Shown piece by piece: positions 1 to 8,988 of a stretch of DNA of 64,000 nucleotides. Under the pieces are notes generated by a model, which saw only the letters and a list, made by a program, of their open reading frames with translations, was not told the origin of the DNA and did not search any database. The stretch comes from Anaerolineales bacterium. Lineage in GTDB: Bacteria > Chloroflexota > Anaerolineae > Anaerolineales > UBA11579. Location of the stretch: the NCBI GenBank assembly GCA_021463845.1, contig JAJTXV010000001.1, forward strand, positions 728,249 to 792,248, given 5' to 3'. How positions within the stretch are numbered: the first letter of the stretch is position 1; each line of letters begins with the position of its first letter. Position numbers and translations under genes: made by a program.

Positions 1-1
1 C

Positions 2-220
2 CCCAACCGGCTGCCAGTGCAGCTTACGGAAGGCGACTGGTCTCGGCTGGTAGCCACAACCGAGGGTCTAGCGGGCGGCGACATCCTCAGCGCCGTGCTG
101 TACGCCGCCTCGCTGGCTGTGGAGAGACACGGTGCACTGGCAATCGTAAACTTGGACGACTTTCTGATGGCTGTGAAGGCAGGAAAACAAGCGAAGCGGG
201 AAGTCGGAAAAGCAGGCTAA
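2..220 (+). CDS. C-terminal end of an AAA+ ATPase (cut by window edge)
   Basis: Only the last 72 codons are in the window; the frame is open from base 2, so the gene starts upstream. The residues read like the lid region that follows the ATPase core of AAA proteins: a leucine-proline stretch, then an acidic-aromatic segment, then TTEGLAGGDI followed by an alanine-rich helix, which matches the usual T-x-G-(L/Y)-(S/A)-G-x-D-I signature of AAA lid helices. The tail is basic (KAGKQAKREVGKAG). Substrate and partners cannot be told from this piece. A strong terminator follows the stop codon, so this is the end of a transcription unit. Confidence 0.6.
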   Translation, partial: PNRLPVQLTEGDWSRLVATTEGLAGGDILSAVLYAASLAVERHGALAIVNLDDFLMAVKAGKQAKREVGKAG

Positions 221-221
221 C

Positions 222-252
222 AAAAGAGCACGGCGAACGCCGTGCTCTTTTT
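222..252 (+). terminator. Rho-independent terminator after the AAA ATPase
   Basis: A perfect 14-bp stem (222-235 with 238-251) closes over a 2-base loop and runs straight into a T tract. The A-rich 5' side makes it usable in both directions, so it can also serve the leftward gtrA gene. Confidence 0.9.
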
Positions 253-273
253 GTCTACTCGAACTGCGACCAG

Positions 274-735
274 TTACTTACCCAACTCCACATCCCCATA
301 GGTCCAGAAGCGGTTCACAAAAAAATTCCAGAACAGCACAATGCCGATGGCCCCACCCAACGCCAGATTGTGCGACACCGAGTATAGGCTGAGCCCGAAC
401 GGCATCTGGCGGCCAACCAACAGGCGATCGAACAGGTTCGCCAGGCCATTGAAGATCGGCGTGCGGATCAGCAGGCCGGCCAGGTTCACCAGGCCGTACT
501 GCGCCAGCTGCGTGGTCCACGGCTTGGAGCGCGAATCTTTATAGGTCCATTTGCGGTTCAGAATGAAGTTGCTGGTGACCGCCGCCAGGAAGGAGCCTGC
601 CTGGCTCAGCAGCGGCAGCACATGCAGCACATTCAACATTACGTTGAAGACCGCAAAATCCACCAAGGCGCCGATCGCGCCTACAGTGGAAAAGCGCGCG
701 AAGCGCTTGATCTCACGCCGTTTGCTGCGCACCAT
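274..735 (-). CDS. GtrA-like membrane protein
   Basis: 153 aa with four hydrophobic segments (roughly residues 14-36, 43-62, 78-98 and 122-144) separated by short basic loops, the pattern of the GtrA/DPMS family. GtrA-type proteins are small polytopic membrane proteins thought to move polyprenyl-linked sugars across the membrane. The repeated N-F-x-x-N-(R/K)-x-W-T-Y motif appears twice (about 56-65 and 137-146), as expected of a duplicated family. The start codon overlaps the stop of the upstream nucleotide-sugar gene by one base (TAATG), so the two are co-translated. This supports a role in polysaccharide or glycolipid assembly. Confidence 0.85.
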   Translation of the reverse strand: MVRSKRREIKRFARFSTVGAIGALVDFAVFNVMLNVLHVLPLLSQAGSFLAAVTSNFILNRKWTYKDSRSKPWTTQLAQYGLVNLAGLLIRTPIFNGLANLFDRLLVGRQMPFGLSLYSVSHNLALGGAIGIVLFWNFFVNRFWTYGDVELGK

Positions 736-1694
736 TACTGCAACCCCAGCTCTTCACGAAAATACTGGATGGTCTTGCCAAGCCCGTCCCGCAGCGAGAT
801 GGTCGGCCCCCACTGCAACCACTCGCGCGCCCGGGTGATGTCCGGCTGGCGGCGCAGCGGGTCGCCCGCCAGGAACTGCTTCTCCTGATAGACCAGCCCG
901 GCCTTCTTGCCGACAAGGCCATCGATCTCTTTGGCGAACTGTTCGATGGTGATCTCGTCCGGGTTGCCAATGTTGACCGGCTCGTGAATATCCGAGATCA
1001 GCAAGCGGTAGATGCCCTCGATCAGGTCATCCACATAGCAGAAGCTGCGCGTCTGCTGCCCGTCTCCGTAGATGGTGAGCTGCTCGCCGCGCAAGGCCTG
1101 CTGGATGAAGTTGGCCACGGCGCGGCCATCATCCACATGCATACGCGGGCCGTAGGTATTGAAGATGCGCACGATGCAGGTGTTGACCTTGTGGAAGCGG
1201 TGATACGCCATCGTCAGCGCCTCAGCGAAGCGCTTGGCCTCGTCGTACACCGAGCGCTCGCCGATCGGGTCCACGTGGCCCCAGTAGCTTTCTTTTTGCG
1301 GGTGCTCAAGCGGGTCACCGTAGATCTCGCTGGTGGAAGCCAGCATAAAGCGGGCCTTGTTGGCAAATGCCACGCCCAGCGTATTGTGCGTTCCGAGCGC
1401 GCCGGCCTTCATGGTCTGAATGGGCAGATTGGGATAGCCGATGGGCGAATTGGGGTTGGGGCTGGCCGGCGAAGCAAAGTGCATGACCGCGTCCAGCTTG
1501 CCCGGCACAGAGATATAGTTCGAAACATCGTGCCTGATGAAGAGAAAGCGCTCATTAGTGCTCAGGTGAGCCAGGTTCTCCGGCTTGCCGGTGACAAAAT
1601 TGTCCATGCCCACCACTTCGTGCCCCTCAGCCAGCAGGCGGTCACACAAATGCGAGCCCAAAAAGCCCGCAGCGCCAGTTACCAATATTCGCAT
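735..1694 (-). CDS. uxs: UDP-glucuronate decarboxylase-like SDR epimerase
   Basis: 319 aa, an extended short-chain dehydrogenase. It has the N-terminal NAD-binding motif GAAGFLGS (about residues 7-14), the catalytic serine in STSEIYGDP, and the YxxxK pair in YDEAKR (about 169-174). The stretch [20 protein letters not shown] is typical of UDP-xylose synthases, which oxidise and decarboxylate UDP-glucuronate to UDP-xylose using tightly bound NAD. A purine-rich AGAGAG lies about 5 bases before the ATG. It forms a two-gene operon with the downstream GtrA protein, suggesting supply of a pentose for a surface glycan. A related dTDP-glucose dehydratase is the main alternative. Confidence 0.85.
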   Translation of the reverse strand: MRILVTGAAGFLGSHLCDRLLAEGHEVVGMDNFVTGKPENLAHLSTNERFLFIRHDVSNYISVPGKLDAVMHFASPASPNPNSPIGYPNLPIQTMKAGALGTHNTLGVAFANKARFMLASTSEIYGDPLEHPQKESYWGHVDPIGERSVYDEAKRFAEALTMAYHRFHKVNTCIVRIFNTYGPRMHVDDGRAVANFIQQALRGEQLTIYGDGQQTRSFCYVDDLIEGIYRLLISDIHEPVNIGNPDEITIEQFAKEIDGLVGKKAGLVYQEKQFLAGDPLRRQPDITRAREWLQWGPTISLRDGLGKTIQYFREELGLQ

Positions 1695-1788
1695 GTACGC
1701 TCTCTTTTAAGTTTGGAGTGCTGCTAACAGCTTCTCATTTTAACACGCTGTGAAATCATCCACAGATGAACACAGATACGGGAACATC

Positions 1789-1945
1789 TGCCGCAGATAA
1801 ACGCAGATGAAACACAGATACTTCACGCTAAATCACTACGAAAAAAAGGAGACCATTAACGAAAGCTCACAGCATATTGTTTGTTTTCGTGCCTTGTGGT
1901 TAGGGTTTGATTTTCATCTGCGTGTATCTGCGTTTATCTGCGGCA
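1789..1945. repeat. Inverted-repeat element, MITE-like
   Basis: A perfect 20-base inverted repeat (1789-1808 against 1926-1945), containing the iterated motif CGCAGATAAACGCAGAT, brackets about 117 bp of unrelated, AT-richer DNA. Further partial copies of CACAGAT lie just outside and inside the left arm. No ORF of note is inside. It fills the gap between two leftward genes and looks like a small non-autonomous element. Confidence 0.65.
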
Positions 1946-1948
1946 AAG

Positions 1949-3511
1949 CTACTCCCAGTCCACCGCGCCCACCAGGCCATCGCCGGTCAGCTGGCGCGCC
2001 TCGCCCGTCAGCACGTTCACGATCCACAGGTTGCCCTGGTACACGAACGCCAGCATGCTGCCAGCCTCGGCGCTCGGCGACCAGGCCAGACGCTGCGGCT
2101 GCAGGCCGGCCGCGCCCTGCGGCGGAAACAGCGCCATGCTGTTTCCGCTCTCTGGCGCCAGCACCATCAGCTCATAGCTGCTGATGTCGCTCTGGGTGGG
2201 CGTGAAGGCCCGCAGGTACGCCACCTGCCCGCCGCCGGGCTCCGGCGCCGGGTTGGCAAACATGCCCACATTTTGCGCCAGGCGACGCAGCTCGCCGCCC
2301 GGCTGCAGCGCCACCAGGTCAAATAATTGCGAGCGCTGCTGCGTCTCCACTCCGCTCTGCTCGGCATGCTCCACCGTATACAGCCAGCCATCATCACCCC
2401 ACGCCAGGGTCGGCATCCAGGCCCAATCGCTGTTGGTCTGGTATGGGGTCAGCGACAGCCAGGTCTCCAGGCGGTCCGTGTCAATGTTTGCGCCGCCGAC
2501 TGCATCCGGCCGGGTGAAGGCCAGCGTCTCGCCGTCCGCGCTCCAGGCGAAGCTGCTGCCCCACCAGCTATACAGGCTGTCGGTGCGCCGCACCGGCAGC
2601 CCCGAACGCGGCTCGGTCACTTCACCGCCGGGCGTAAAGTTGATGAACTGCAAGTCATTGTTGGCGGCCCAGCCCGGCGGGTTAAGGCTGGGCTCCACGG
2701 TCGAATAGGCGATCTGCGTGCCGCTGCCAGAGGTCCAACCCGCGTAGTGCACCACATTGCTTACACCAAGCTCGATCATCCGCAGGTCATTCAGGCTGAC
2801 CACCCACAGGCTATTGATCTGGCCTTCCTCCTCGCTGGCCCGCGAGAACAGCAGCCAATCCCCATCCGGCGAGAGTTCAAAGATGCGCCCGTCGAGGTCA
2901 CCGCTGGTGACCAGCGGCTGGCGCGAGCCGGTGTTGTCCTCCAGCAGCCAGGCGTTGCCGCCTGCCAGGAAGGCCAGCCGGCCCGGGATACTGACCGAGC
3001 TGAATGGCGACTGCGCCCCGATCATGACGATCTCTTCGACCGGCGCAGTGATGACTTGCGAGCGCACCACCGTGCGCGAGACCAGCTCGCCATCGTCATA
3101 CAACAAGCGATAGGTGACTTCTTCCAGCCCGTTGACGCCGTTCTGGATCAGGCGCTGCTCGCCTACCGCCAGGGCTTCGTTCTGCAAGGTGAGCGAGACG
3201 AACGGCAGCGGCCGCTCTTCCACTTCGTAGGCTTCTTCCACCCGCACCACGCGCACCTCGTCGCCGTCGGCCAGCTGCGCCAGGCTGTGCGGGTCGCTGC
3301 GGTCCAGCGGCCCGAGCGTGACGCCGGCGGCCTGCAGCGCGTCGGTGACGCGGCTGCCCGCTGCCACGCTGACGGCGCGGCTCTCGCCATCCGCCGTGAC
3401 CTGCACGGTGATCTGAGCCGCGGACGCGGCCGGGCTGCAGGCCGCCAAGGCCAACAGCAGGCTCAACAATGGGGCGTATAAGGCCCGCTGGTATAATGCG
3501 CGCTTGCTCAT
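1949..3511 (-). CDS. Lipoprotein with DUF348-like, G5 and beta-propeller regions
   Basis: 520 aa from the ATG at 3511; the frame stays open further upstream, but that part would run into scpB, and only this start gives a signal peptide with a lipobox (LAAC). After the lipidated Cys comes a ubiquitin-like DUF348 type segment (about residues 30-75), then a G5-like domain (about 95-155, including LIQNGVNGLEEVTYRLLYDDG). The remaining ~350 residues have repeated short strands with acidic Asp/Ser-Pro-Asp-Gly-x-x-(L/I) motifs, such as SPDGDWLLFS and SADGETLAFT, of TolB/WD-like propellers. Expected on the outer face of the membrane. G5 domains often bind N-acetylglucosamine or zinc, but the ligand here is unknown. 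Confidence 0.75.
   Translation of the reverse strand: MSKRALYQRALYAPLLSLLLALAACSPAASAAQITVQVTADGESRAVSVAAGSRVTDALQAAGVTLGPLDRSDPHSLAQLADGDEVRVVRVEEAYEVEERPLPFVSLTLQNEALAVGEQRLIQNGVNGLEEVTYRLLYDDGELVSRTVVRSQVITAPVEEIVMIGAQSPFSSVSIPGRLAFLAGGNAWLLEDNTGSRQPLVTSGDLDGRIFELSPDGDWLLFSRASEEEGQINSLWVVSLNDLRMIELGVSNVVHYAGWTSGSGTQIAYSTVEPSLNPPGWAANNDLQFINFTPGGEVTEPRSGLPVRRTDSLYSWWGSSFAWSADGETLAFTRPDAVGGANIDTDRLETWLSLTPYQTNSDWAWMPTLAWGDDGWLYTVEHAEQSGVETQQRSQLFDLVALQPGGELRRLAQNVGMFANPAPEPGGGQVAYLRAFTPTQSDISSYELMVLAPESGNSMALFPPQGAAGLQPQRLAWSPSAEAGSMLAFVYQGNLWIVNVLTGEARQLTGDGLVGAVDWE
3492..3497 (+). promoter_or_regulatory. -10 box of the scpB promoter
   Basis: A perfect TATAAT lies 35 bases before the scpB ATG, inside the signal-peptide coding region of the divergent lipoprotein gene. 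No convincing -35 box was found at 16-18 bp spacing. Confidence 0.4.
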
Positions 3512-3532
3512 GAAAGGTAGAGAAAATATAGC

Positions 3533-4120
3533 ATGGCGGCAAAAAAAGCATCGGAAACAGCAAGCGAAGAAAAACTCTCCCTTGAAGCGCGCATTGAAGC
3601 GCTGCTCTTCGTTGCCCCAGGCCTGGTGGCCGTGAACCAATTGGCCACCGCGCTGGATGTGCCCGCCAAGCAAGTTGAGTCTGCTCTGCCTGCCGTCGAA
3701 GAAGCCTTCGCCACCCGCGGCATCCGCCTGCAGCGCTACCGCGGCGAGCTGCGCCTCATCAGCGCGCCGGAAGCCGCGCCGCTGGTCGAGCGCTTCCTGC
3801 ACCTCGAGGCCACCACCCGCCTCAGCGCCGCCGCCCTGGAGTGCCTCGCCATCGTGGCTTACCAGCAGCCCATCACCCGCCCGCAGATCGATTCAGTGCG
3901 CGGTGTCAACAGCGATAGCTCGATCCGCTCGCTGCTGACCCACGGCCTGGTGGAAGAAGCCGGTCGCGCCGATGGCCCCGGCCGCCCGATCCTGTACTCC
4001 ACCACCTCCGAATTCCTGCAGCATTTTGGCCTGAGCAAGATCGAAGATCTGCCCAAGCTGAATCTGGAAAATCTGGCTTCACAAACCCAATTGCCAAGCC
4101 TGCCAGACCTTAAAGCCTGA
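3533..4120 (+). CDS. scpB: Segregation and condensation protein ScpB
   Basis: 195 aa, the normal size for ScpB. Two winged-helix units are visible: an N-terminal one (LEARIEALLFVAPGLV, about 16-95) and a second (LSAAALECLAIVAYQQPITR, about 97-175) carrying the hallmark AYQQPITRPQID and the RGVNSD segment, then GRPILYSTT. ScpB bridges ScpA and the SMC ATPase in bacterial condensin. scpA is not visible next door; the gene stands alone between a divergent lipoprotein gene and the aap operon. The N-terminus is Lys/Glu-rich and probably disordered. Confidence 0.95.
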   Translation: MAAKKASETASEEKLSLEARIEALLFVAPGLVAVNQLATALDVPAKQVESALPAVEEAFATRGIRLQRYRGELRLISAPEAAPLVERFLHLEATTRLSAAALECLAIVAYQQPITRPQIDSVRGVNSDSSIRSLLTHGLVEEAGRADGPGRPILYSTTSEFLQHFGLSKIEDLPKLNLENLASQTQLPSLPDLKA

Positions 4121-4171
4121 AACTGGCCTCAAAAAGCCCGTAAAACGCGTCACCAACTCTGATCTTTGGGG

Positions 4172-4201
4172 TTGATTCATTTTCGCTTTACCCCTTATAA
4201 T
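4172..4201 (+). promoter_or_regulatory. Sigma-70-type promoter of the aapJQMP operon
   Basis: TTGATT (4172-4177) and TATAAT (4196-4201) are separated by 18 bp. The leader to the aapJ ATG is about 105 bases and contains a small inverted repeat (TACCT-ACGC-AGGTA) and a good ribosome site (AAGGAG) before the start. Confidence 0.7.
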
Positions 4202-4313
4202 TTCATTCTCCATTCTGGCGTTTAGTATACGAAATACCTACGCAGGTACTGACGTACTACTAAATGGGCCTATCCAGGCCAGTCATACCAAATCTTGTAA
4301 GGAGAAAAGATTT

Positions 4314-5426
4314 ATGACCAAGAAGCTGTACCCTGTTTTGGGTCTGCTGCTGGCCACCGCGGTGCTCCTCGCCGCCTGTGGCGGTAGCCCCGCCCCTGCC
4401 ACCGGTGAAGCCCCGGTCGTCGAGCAGCCCACCGCTGCTCCCGCCGAGATCATCTTCACCACCCCCTCTGGCTACGGTGTAACCCTGGAAGCCGTGCAGT
4501 CCCGCGGCAACCTCATCTGCGGTGTTAACTCGCAGGTGCCTGGTTTCGGTTACGTTGATGCCGACGGCAACTTCTCCGGTGTGGACGTGGACTACTGCCG
4601 CGCGCTGGCCGCCGCCATCTTTGGCGATGCCACCGCGGTTGAGTTCCGCCCCGTCACCGCTGCCGAGCGCTTCACCGCTCTGCAGTCCGGCGAAATTGAC
4701 GTGCTGAGCCGCAACACCACTTGGAGCACCCTGCGTGACACCGAGCTGGGCGGCAACTTCGTTCACACCACCTTCTATGATGGTCAGGGCCTCATGGTCC
4801 GCGAAGACAGCGGCATCACTGACATCGCCGGCCTCGACGGCGGTACGATCTGCGTGCAGACCGGTACCACCACCGAGCTGAACCTGGCTGACGTCTTCGC
4901 CGCCGCCGGCGTGTCCTACACCCCGGCCGTCTTCGAAGATGCCGATGGCACCTTCGCCGCTTACGCTGAGGGCCGCTGTGACGCCGTCACCACCGACAAG
5001 TCCGGCTTAGTTTCCCGCCGCACGGTGCTGGCTGACCCGGATGCTCACGTGATCCTGGATGTCACCATGTCCAAGGAGCCCCTGGGCCCCATGGTTCGCC
5101 ACGGTGATGACCAGTGGTTCGACATTGCGCAGTGGACCGTGTTCGCTCTGATCTCCGCTGAGGAGTTCGGCGTCACCTCCGCCAATGTTGACAGCATGAT
5201 GACCAGCTCCAACCCCGAAGTCCTGCGTATGCTGGGCGCCGAGGGTGAGTTGGGCGCTGCCCTGGGCCTGAGCGCTGACTGGGCGTACAACGTCATCAGC
5301 CAGGTCGGCAACTACGAAGAGGTCTACAACCGCAGCCTGGGTCCGGACACTCCGACCTACATCCCCCGCGGTCTGAACAGCCTCTACACCGAAGGCGGTC
5401 TGCTCTACGCTCCGCCCTTCCGCTAG
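4314..5426 (+). CDS. aapJ: General L-amino acid ABC transporter, substrate-binding lipoprotein
   Basis: 370 aa. The signal peptide ends in a lipobox (LLAACGG), so the protein is membrane-anchored, fitting a monoderm. The body is a type-2 periplasmic binding protein: GVNSQVPGFGYVDADGNFSG near residue 70, then FTALQSGEIDVLSRNTTWS, and a long C-terminal segment ending in YIPRGLNSLY, a pattern specific to the AapJ/BztA branch for broad L-amino acid uptake. It heads a four-gene operon with two permeases and an ATPase. A GC-rich hairpin follows the stop, which probably keeps the binding protein in excess over the permeases. Confidence 0.9.
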   Translation: MTKKLYPVLGLLLATAVLLAACGGSPAPATGEAPVVEQPTAAPAEIIFTTPSGYGVTLEAVQSRGNLICGVNSQVPGFGYVDADGNFSGVDVDYCRALAAAIFGDATAVEFRPVTAAERFTALQSGEIDVLSRNTTWSTLRDTELGGNFVHTTFYDGQGLMVREDSGITDIAGLDGGTICVQTGTTTELNLADVFAAAGVSYTPAVFEDADGTFAAYAEGRCDAVTTDKSGLVSRRTVLADPDAHVILDVTMSKEPLGPMVRHGDDQWFDIAQWTVFALISAEEFGVTSANVDSMMTSSNPEVLRMLGAEGELGAALGLSADWAYNVISQVGNYEEVYNRSLGPDTPTYIPRGLNSLYTEGGLLYAPPFR

Positions 5427-5452
5427 ACCGGCTTACCTGTAACACGAACACG

Positions 5453-5484
5453 ATACGGGGGCGGGCACATGCCCGCCCCCGTAT
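5453..5484 (+). terminator. Intercistronic hairpin after aapJ (attenuator or mRNA stabiliser)
   Basis: A perfect 14-bp very GC-rich stem (5453-5466 with 5471-5484) closes over a 4-base loop. Only a short TTGT follows instead of a true T tract, so termination would be partial. The next gene's ribosome site (TAGGAGG) begins a few bases later. Confidence 0.65.
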
Positions 5485-5503
5485 TTGTAAGTAGGAGGAA
5501 TGC

Positions 5504-6685
5504 ATGGCAAACGCCCCCAAAGCCCATGCCAACCCGCCCTTCTGGAGAGACGAGCGGGTGCTCAGATTGCTGGCCCAGGTCGCCTTTGGCGCCGCAGTAT
5601 TGATCTTTGGCTACTTTCTGATCCAGAACATGGTGAACGGCCTGCGCCAGCAGGGCACCACTCTGGGCATCGGCTTCCTGCAGAACACGGCCGGCTTTGA
5701 CCTGGCCGAAACGCTCAACAACTACACGCGCAGCTCCCCATACTTTCACGCGTTCCTGGCCGGCTTGTACAACACCCTGCTGGTCAGTGCAATTGGCATT
5801 GTTTTGTCCACCATCCTCGGCATCATTCTGGGCGTGGCGCGCCTCTCCAGCAATGTGCTGGTGCGCGGGCTGGCCACTGCCTACCTGGAGCTGATGCGCA
5901 ACCTGTCTTTATTAGTATTCCTCATCTTTTGGTATCTGGGCGTGTTCCTCAAACTACCCCTCGTAAAAGACGCGGTGATCTGGCCGGGCGACATCATTCT
6001 GACCAATCGCGGCATCGGCATTCCCTGGGGCATCCCCACCGAAACCTGGCCGGCTTTCAAGCTGTTCCTGTTCGGCGGCCTGGCCTTGGCAATTCTCATC
6101 ATCGTCGCCTTCCACTTCCAGGGCAAGCGCACCGGCAAGGCCCCGCTGGCCATCGTGTGGGCGCCGCTGGCCTTTGCGGCCGTAGCCGCCGCCGGCTGGT
6201 TCTTGCAGCCCAGCGCCCCCCTCAGTCTCGATCTGCCCGCCGTGCAGGGCCTCAACATCCGCGGCGGCCGCATCTTTACGCCCGAGTTCATGGCGCTGGT
6301 GTCCGGCCTGGTGCTGTACACCGCCGCCTTCATCGGCGAGGTAGTGCGCGCCGGCATCCAGGCCGTTTCCAAAGGCCAGGTGGAAGCCGCCCGCGCCATC
6401 GGCCTGACCAGCTTCCAAACCCTGCGCCTGGTGGTCTTCCCCCAGGCTCTGCAAGTCATCATCCCCCCGCTGACCAGCCAGTACCTCAACCTCACCAAGA
6501 ACTCCTCGCTGGCGATCGCCGTGGGCTACCCAGACCTGTTCTACGTATCCAACACCATCCTGAACCAGAGTGGCCGCGCTGTGGAGATGATCACCCTGGT
6601 GATGCTGACCTACTTGATGTTCAGCCTGATCACTTCGATCTTCATGAACTGGTACAACGCCCGCGTGCGTTTGGTGGAGCGCTAA
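5504..6685 (+). CDS. aapQ: Amino acid ABC transporter permease, AapQ-like
   Basis: 393 aa with a strong AGGAGG ribosome site. It shows at least six to eight hydrophobic segments, a long insert between early and late membrane helices typical of AapQ/BztB, and the permease EAA-type loop EAARAIGLTSFQTLRLVVFPQAL (about 290-312) that docks on the ATPase. The HisMQ-family segment LYNTLLVSAIGIVLSTILG starts the conserved core near residue 85. It sits between the binding protein and the second permease, directly abutting the latter. Confidence 0.9.
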   Translation: MANAPKAHANPPFWRDERVLRLLAQVAFGAAVLIFGYFLIQNMVNGLRQQGTTLGIGFLQNTAGFDLAETLNNYTRSSPYFHAFLAGLYNTLLVSAIGIVLSTILGIILGVARLSSNVLVRGLATAYLELMRNLSLLVFLIFWYLGVFLKLPLVKDAVIWPGDIILTNRGIGIPWGIPTETWPAFKLFLFGGLALAILIIVAFHFQGKRTGKAPLAIVWAPLAFAAVAAAGWFLQPSAPLSLDLPAVQGLNIRGGRIFTPEFMALVSGLVLYTAAFIGEVVRAGIQAVSKGQVEAARAIGLTSFQTLRLVVFPQALQVIIPPLTSQYLNLTKNSSLAIAVGYPDLFYVSNTILNQSGRAVEMITLVMLTYLMFSLITSIFMNWYNARVRLVER

Positions 6686-7885
6686 ATGACCGCCAATACA
6701 ACCGTCAAGCCGCCGCTGGCTGAACGCCCGACCCTGCTGGGCTGGCTGCGCAAGAACCTGTTCAACTCCTGGGGCAACGCCATCCTCACTGTGGCGGCCG
6801 GCTGGCTGACCTTTGTCACCCTGCGCGGCTTGCTCACCTGGGTCTTCACCGAAGCCGACTGGACCGTGATCCAGACCAACCTGCGCCTGATCCTGTTGGG
6901 TCAGTACCCCATCGCCGAAGTCTGGCGCATCTGGGTTTCGATGCTGCTGCTAGCCTTCCTGATCGGTAACTCGCTCTCCATCTGGGGCAAGGGCAAGACC
7001 TCCACCCGCTTCACCGTCGGCCTGATGGGCTTGCTGTTCGCCCTGGCCTTCGTGGTCAGCGGCCCCTCGCGCACCTGGCTGCTGGCCATGGGCGCGGTGT
7101 TGGGCGCCGGCTGGTGGCTGGCTCGCGGCGCAGGCAAGGCTATGCGCAACGTAGTGGGAATTGGCTGGGTGGTCTGGCCGCCCATCTTCATCCTGCTACT
7201 GCGCGGCTTCACCCCCGATGAAGGTTTCCTGCCTCTGGTAGGCACGAACCTGTGGGGCGGCCTGATGCTGACCTTCATGCTCACCATCGTGGGCATCGTG
7301 TTCTCGTTCCCCATCGGTGTGCTGCTGGCCCTCGGCCGCCAGTCAGACCTGCGCATCGTGCGCTGGTTCTGCATCACCTTTATCGAGGTGGTGCGCGGCG
7401 TGCCGCTCATCACCATCCTGTTCATGGCCCAGCTCATGCTGCCGCTGTTCCTGCCCTCGGGCCTCACCATCGATCGTGTGCTGCGCGCCATGGTGGGCAT
7501 CACGCTGTTCAGTGCCGCCTACCTGGCTGAAAATGTGCGCGGCGGCCTCCAGGCCATCCCCAAAGGCCAATACGAGGCCGCCTACGCCCTGGGCCTCAGC
7601 AACCCGCTGTCCATGGGCCTCATCATCCTGCCCCAGGCCCTGCGCCTCATCATCCCCATCCTGGTCGGCCAATTCATCGCCCTGTTCAAGGACACGGCCC
7701 TGGTGGCCATCGTAGGCTTGTTCGATCTGGTGGGCATTGCCCGCACAGTGCTGGCCCAGCCGGCCTTCCTGGGCACCCACCGCGAGGTCTACGCTTTCAT
7801 TTCACTGCTGTACTGGGTGTTTAGCTACGCCATGTCCTACGTCAGTATCCGCCTGGAAGATTCGCTGGGCGTAGGCAAACGATAA
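6686..7885 (+). CDS. aapM: Amino acid ABC transporter permease, AapM-like
   Basis: 399 aa; its ATG follows the aapQ stop with no gap (TAA then ATG), so translation is coupled. Many membrane segments; the conserved HisMQ core begins around residue 185 (LWGGLMLTFMLTIVGIVFSF), and the ATPase-docking EAA loop is EAAYALGLSNPLSMGLIILPQAL (about 293-315). The first ~180 residues form an extra membrane region, as in AapM/BztC. It pairs with AapQ to form the heterodimeric channel. Confidence 0.9.
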   Translation: MTANTTVKPPLAERPTLLGWLRKNLFNSWGNAILTVAAGWLTFVTLRGLLTWVFTEADWTVIQTNLRLILLGQYPIAEVWRIWVSMLLLAFLIGNSLSIWGKGKTSTRFTVGLMGLLFALAFVVSGPSRTWLLAMGAVLGAGWWLARGAGKAMRNVVGIGWVVWPPIFILLLRGFTPDEGFLPLVGTNLWGGLMLTFMLTIVGIVFSFPIGVLLALGRQSDLRIVRWFCITFIEVVRGVPLITILFMAQLMLPLFLPSGLTIDRVLRAMVGITLFSAAYLAENVRGGLQAIPKGQYEAAYALGLSNPLSMGLIILPQALRLIIPILVGQFIALFKDTALVAIVGLFDLVGIARTVLAQPAFLGTHREVYAFISLLYWVFSYAMSYVSIRLEDSLGVGKR

Positions 7886-7900
7886 GTTGCGAGGAGAACC

Positions 7901-8650
7901 ATGACCGCTGACAAAACCCCGATCATCATCGCCAAGGATGTGCACAAATGGTTTGGCGACTTTCACGCCCTGCGCGGCGTGAGCATGGAAGTGAAGCAAG
8001 GTGAAGTGATCGTGATCTTCGGGCCGTCCGGCTCGGGCAAGTCCACCTTCATCCGCACCATCAACCATCTCGAAGAGCACCAGCAGGGTGACATCGTGGT
8101 GGACGGCATCGAGCTGAGCCACGATGTGCGCAACATCGAGAAAATTCGCGAGGAGACCGGTATGGTCTTCCAGCAGTTCAATCTGTTTCCTCACCTCACC
8201 GTGCTGCAGAACATCAGCCTGGCCCCCATCTGGGTCAAAAAGTGGGACAAGCCGCGTGCTGAAGCCAAGGCTATGGAGCTTCTCAAACGGGTCGGCATCC
8301 CCGAGCAGGCCAACAAGTACCCCGGCCAGCTCTCCGGCGGCCAACAGCAGCGCGTCGCCATCGCCCGCGCCCTGGCCATGGAGCCCAAGATCATGCTCTT
8401 CGACGAGCCCACCAGCGCCCTGGACCCCGAAATGATCAAGGAAGTGCTGGACGCCATGATCGAGCTGGCCAAGACCGGAATGACCATGCTGGTGGTCACC
8501 CACGAGATGGGCTTCGCCCGCGCCGTAGCCGACCGCATGTTTTTCTTCGACAAGGGTGAGATCGTGGAAAGCGGCACCCCCGACGAGATCTTCAAGGCTC
8601 CCAAAGAAGCCCGCACCAAGCTGTTCCTCTCGCAGATCCTGCATCACTAG
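7901..8650 (+). CDS. aapP: Amino acid ABC transporter ATP-binding protein
   Basis: 249 aa, a complete ABC ATPase: Walker [10 protein letters not shown] (about 44-52), Q-loop FQQFNLFPH, signature LSGGQQQR (about 145), Walker [13 protein letters not shown], and switch His in VVTHEMGFA. The sequence is of the polar amino acid group (GlnQ/AapP). It has an AGGAG ribosome site 15 bases after aapM and is followed by a strong terminator, closing the operon. Confidence 0.95.
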   Translation: MTADKTPIIIAKDVHKWFGDFHALRGVSMEVKQGEVIVIFGPSGSGKSTFIRTINHLEEHQQGDIVVDGIELSHDVRNIEKIREETGMVFQQFNLFPHLTVLQNISLAPIWVKKWDKPRAEAKAMELLKRVGIPEQANKYPGQLSGGQQQRVAIARALAMEPKIMLFDEPTSALDPEMIKEVLDAMIELAKTGMTMLVVTHEMGFARAVADRMFFFDKGEIVESGTPDEIFKAPKEARTKLFLSQILHH

Positions 8651-8702
8651 GAAGCGATCAGCTGTCAGCTTTCCGCCATCAGCTTTCAGCCATCAGCCAA
8701 GC

Positions 8703-8734
8703 AAAAAGAGCGCACGAAGTGCGCTCTTTTTTTT
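8703..8734 (+). terminator. Terminator of the aap operon
   Basis: Stem GAGCGCAC/GTGCGCTC (8708-8715 with 8719-8726), extended by an A tract before it and eight Ts after it. It is preceded by a tandem CATCAGC(T/C) repeat at 8656-8699. Confidence 0.9.
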
Positions 8735-8868
8735 ATGTGCAATGTGCATCCCGATCGCAGCGAAGCAATCTGGTTTACTTCCTGCCCTCTCCCTAAGGGA
8801 GAGGTGCGCTGTTAGCGCGGCGAGCGCAGCAAGCGGGTGAGGATCGCGCACTACACCGCAACCCACCC

Positions 8869-8969
8869 GTCATTCCGAGCGAAGCGAGGAATCCTTTAGG
8901 GCAAACAAAGTCAACTTAGCATGTCCTAAAGGATTCCTCCTCGCCGCTACGCGGCTCGTTCGGAATGAC
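8869..8969. repeat. Paired B-type hairpin repeats in inverted orientation
   Basis: A forward copy (8869-8901: CATTCC stem arm, GAGCGAAGCGA loop, GGAATCC arm, then TTTAGGG) faces a reverse copy (8925-8969) across about 23 bp. Both arms end in the same CCTAAAGGATTCC block. A near-identical pair exists at 21946-22051. This and the following repeats fill the 594-bp gap 8651-9244, where I see no gene. Confidence 0.85.
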
Positions 8970-8988
8970 ATGACCCTTGCACTCGTAA

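Noticed and set aside
1949..3802. Longer start for the G5 lipoprotein (617 codons)
   Set aside because: The extra N-terminus would be antisense to scpB and bury the signal peptide; the ATG at 3511 gives a proper lipobox.
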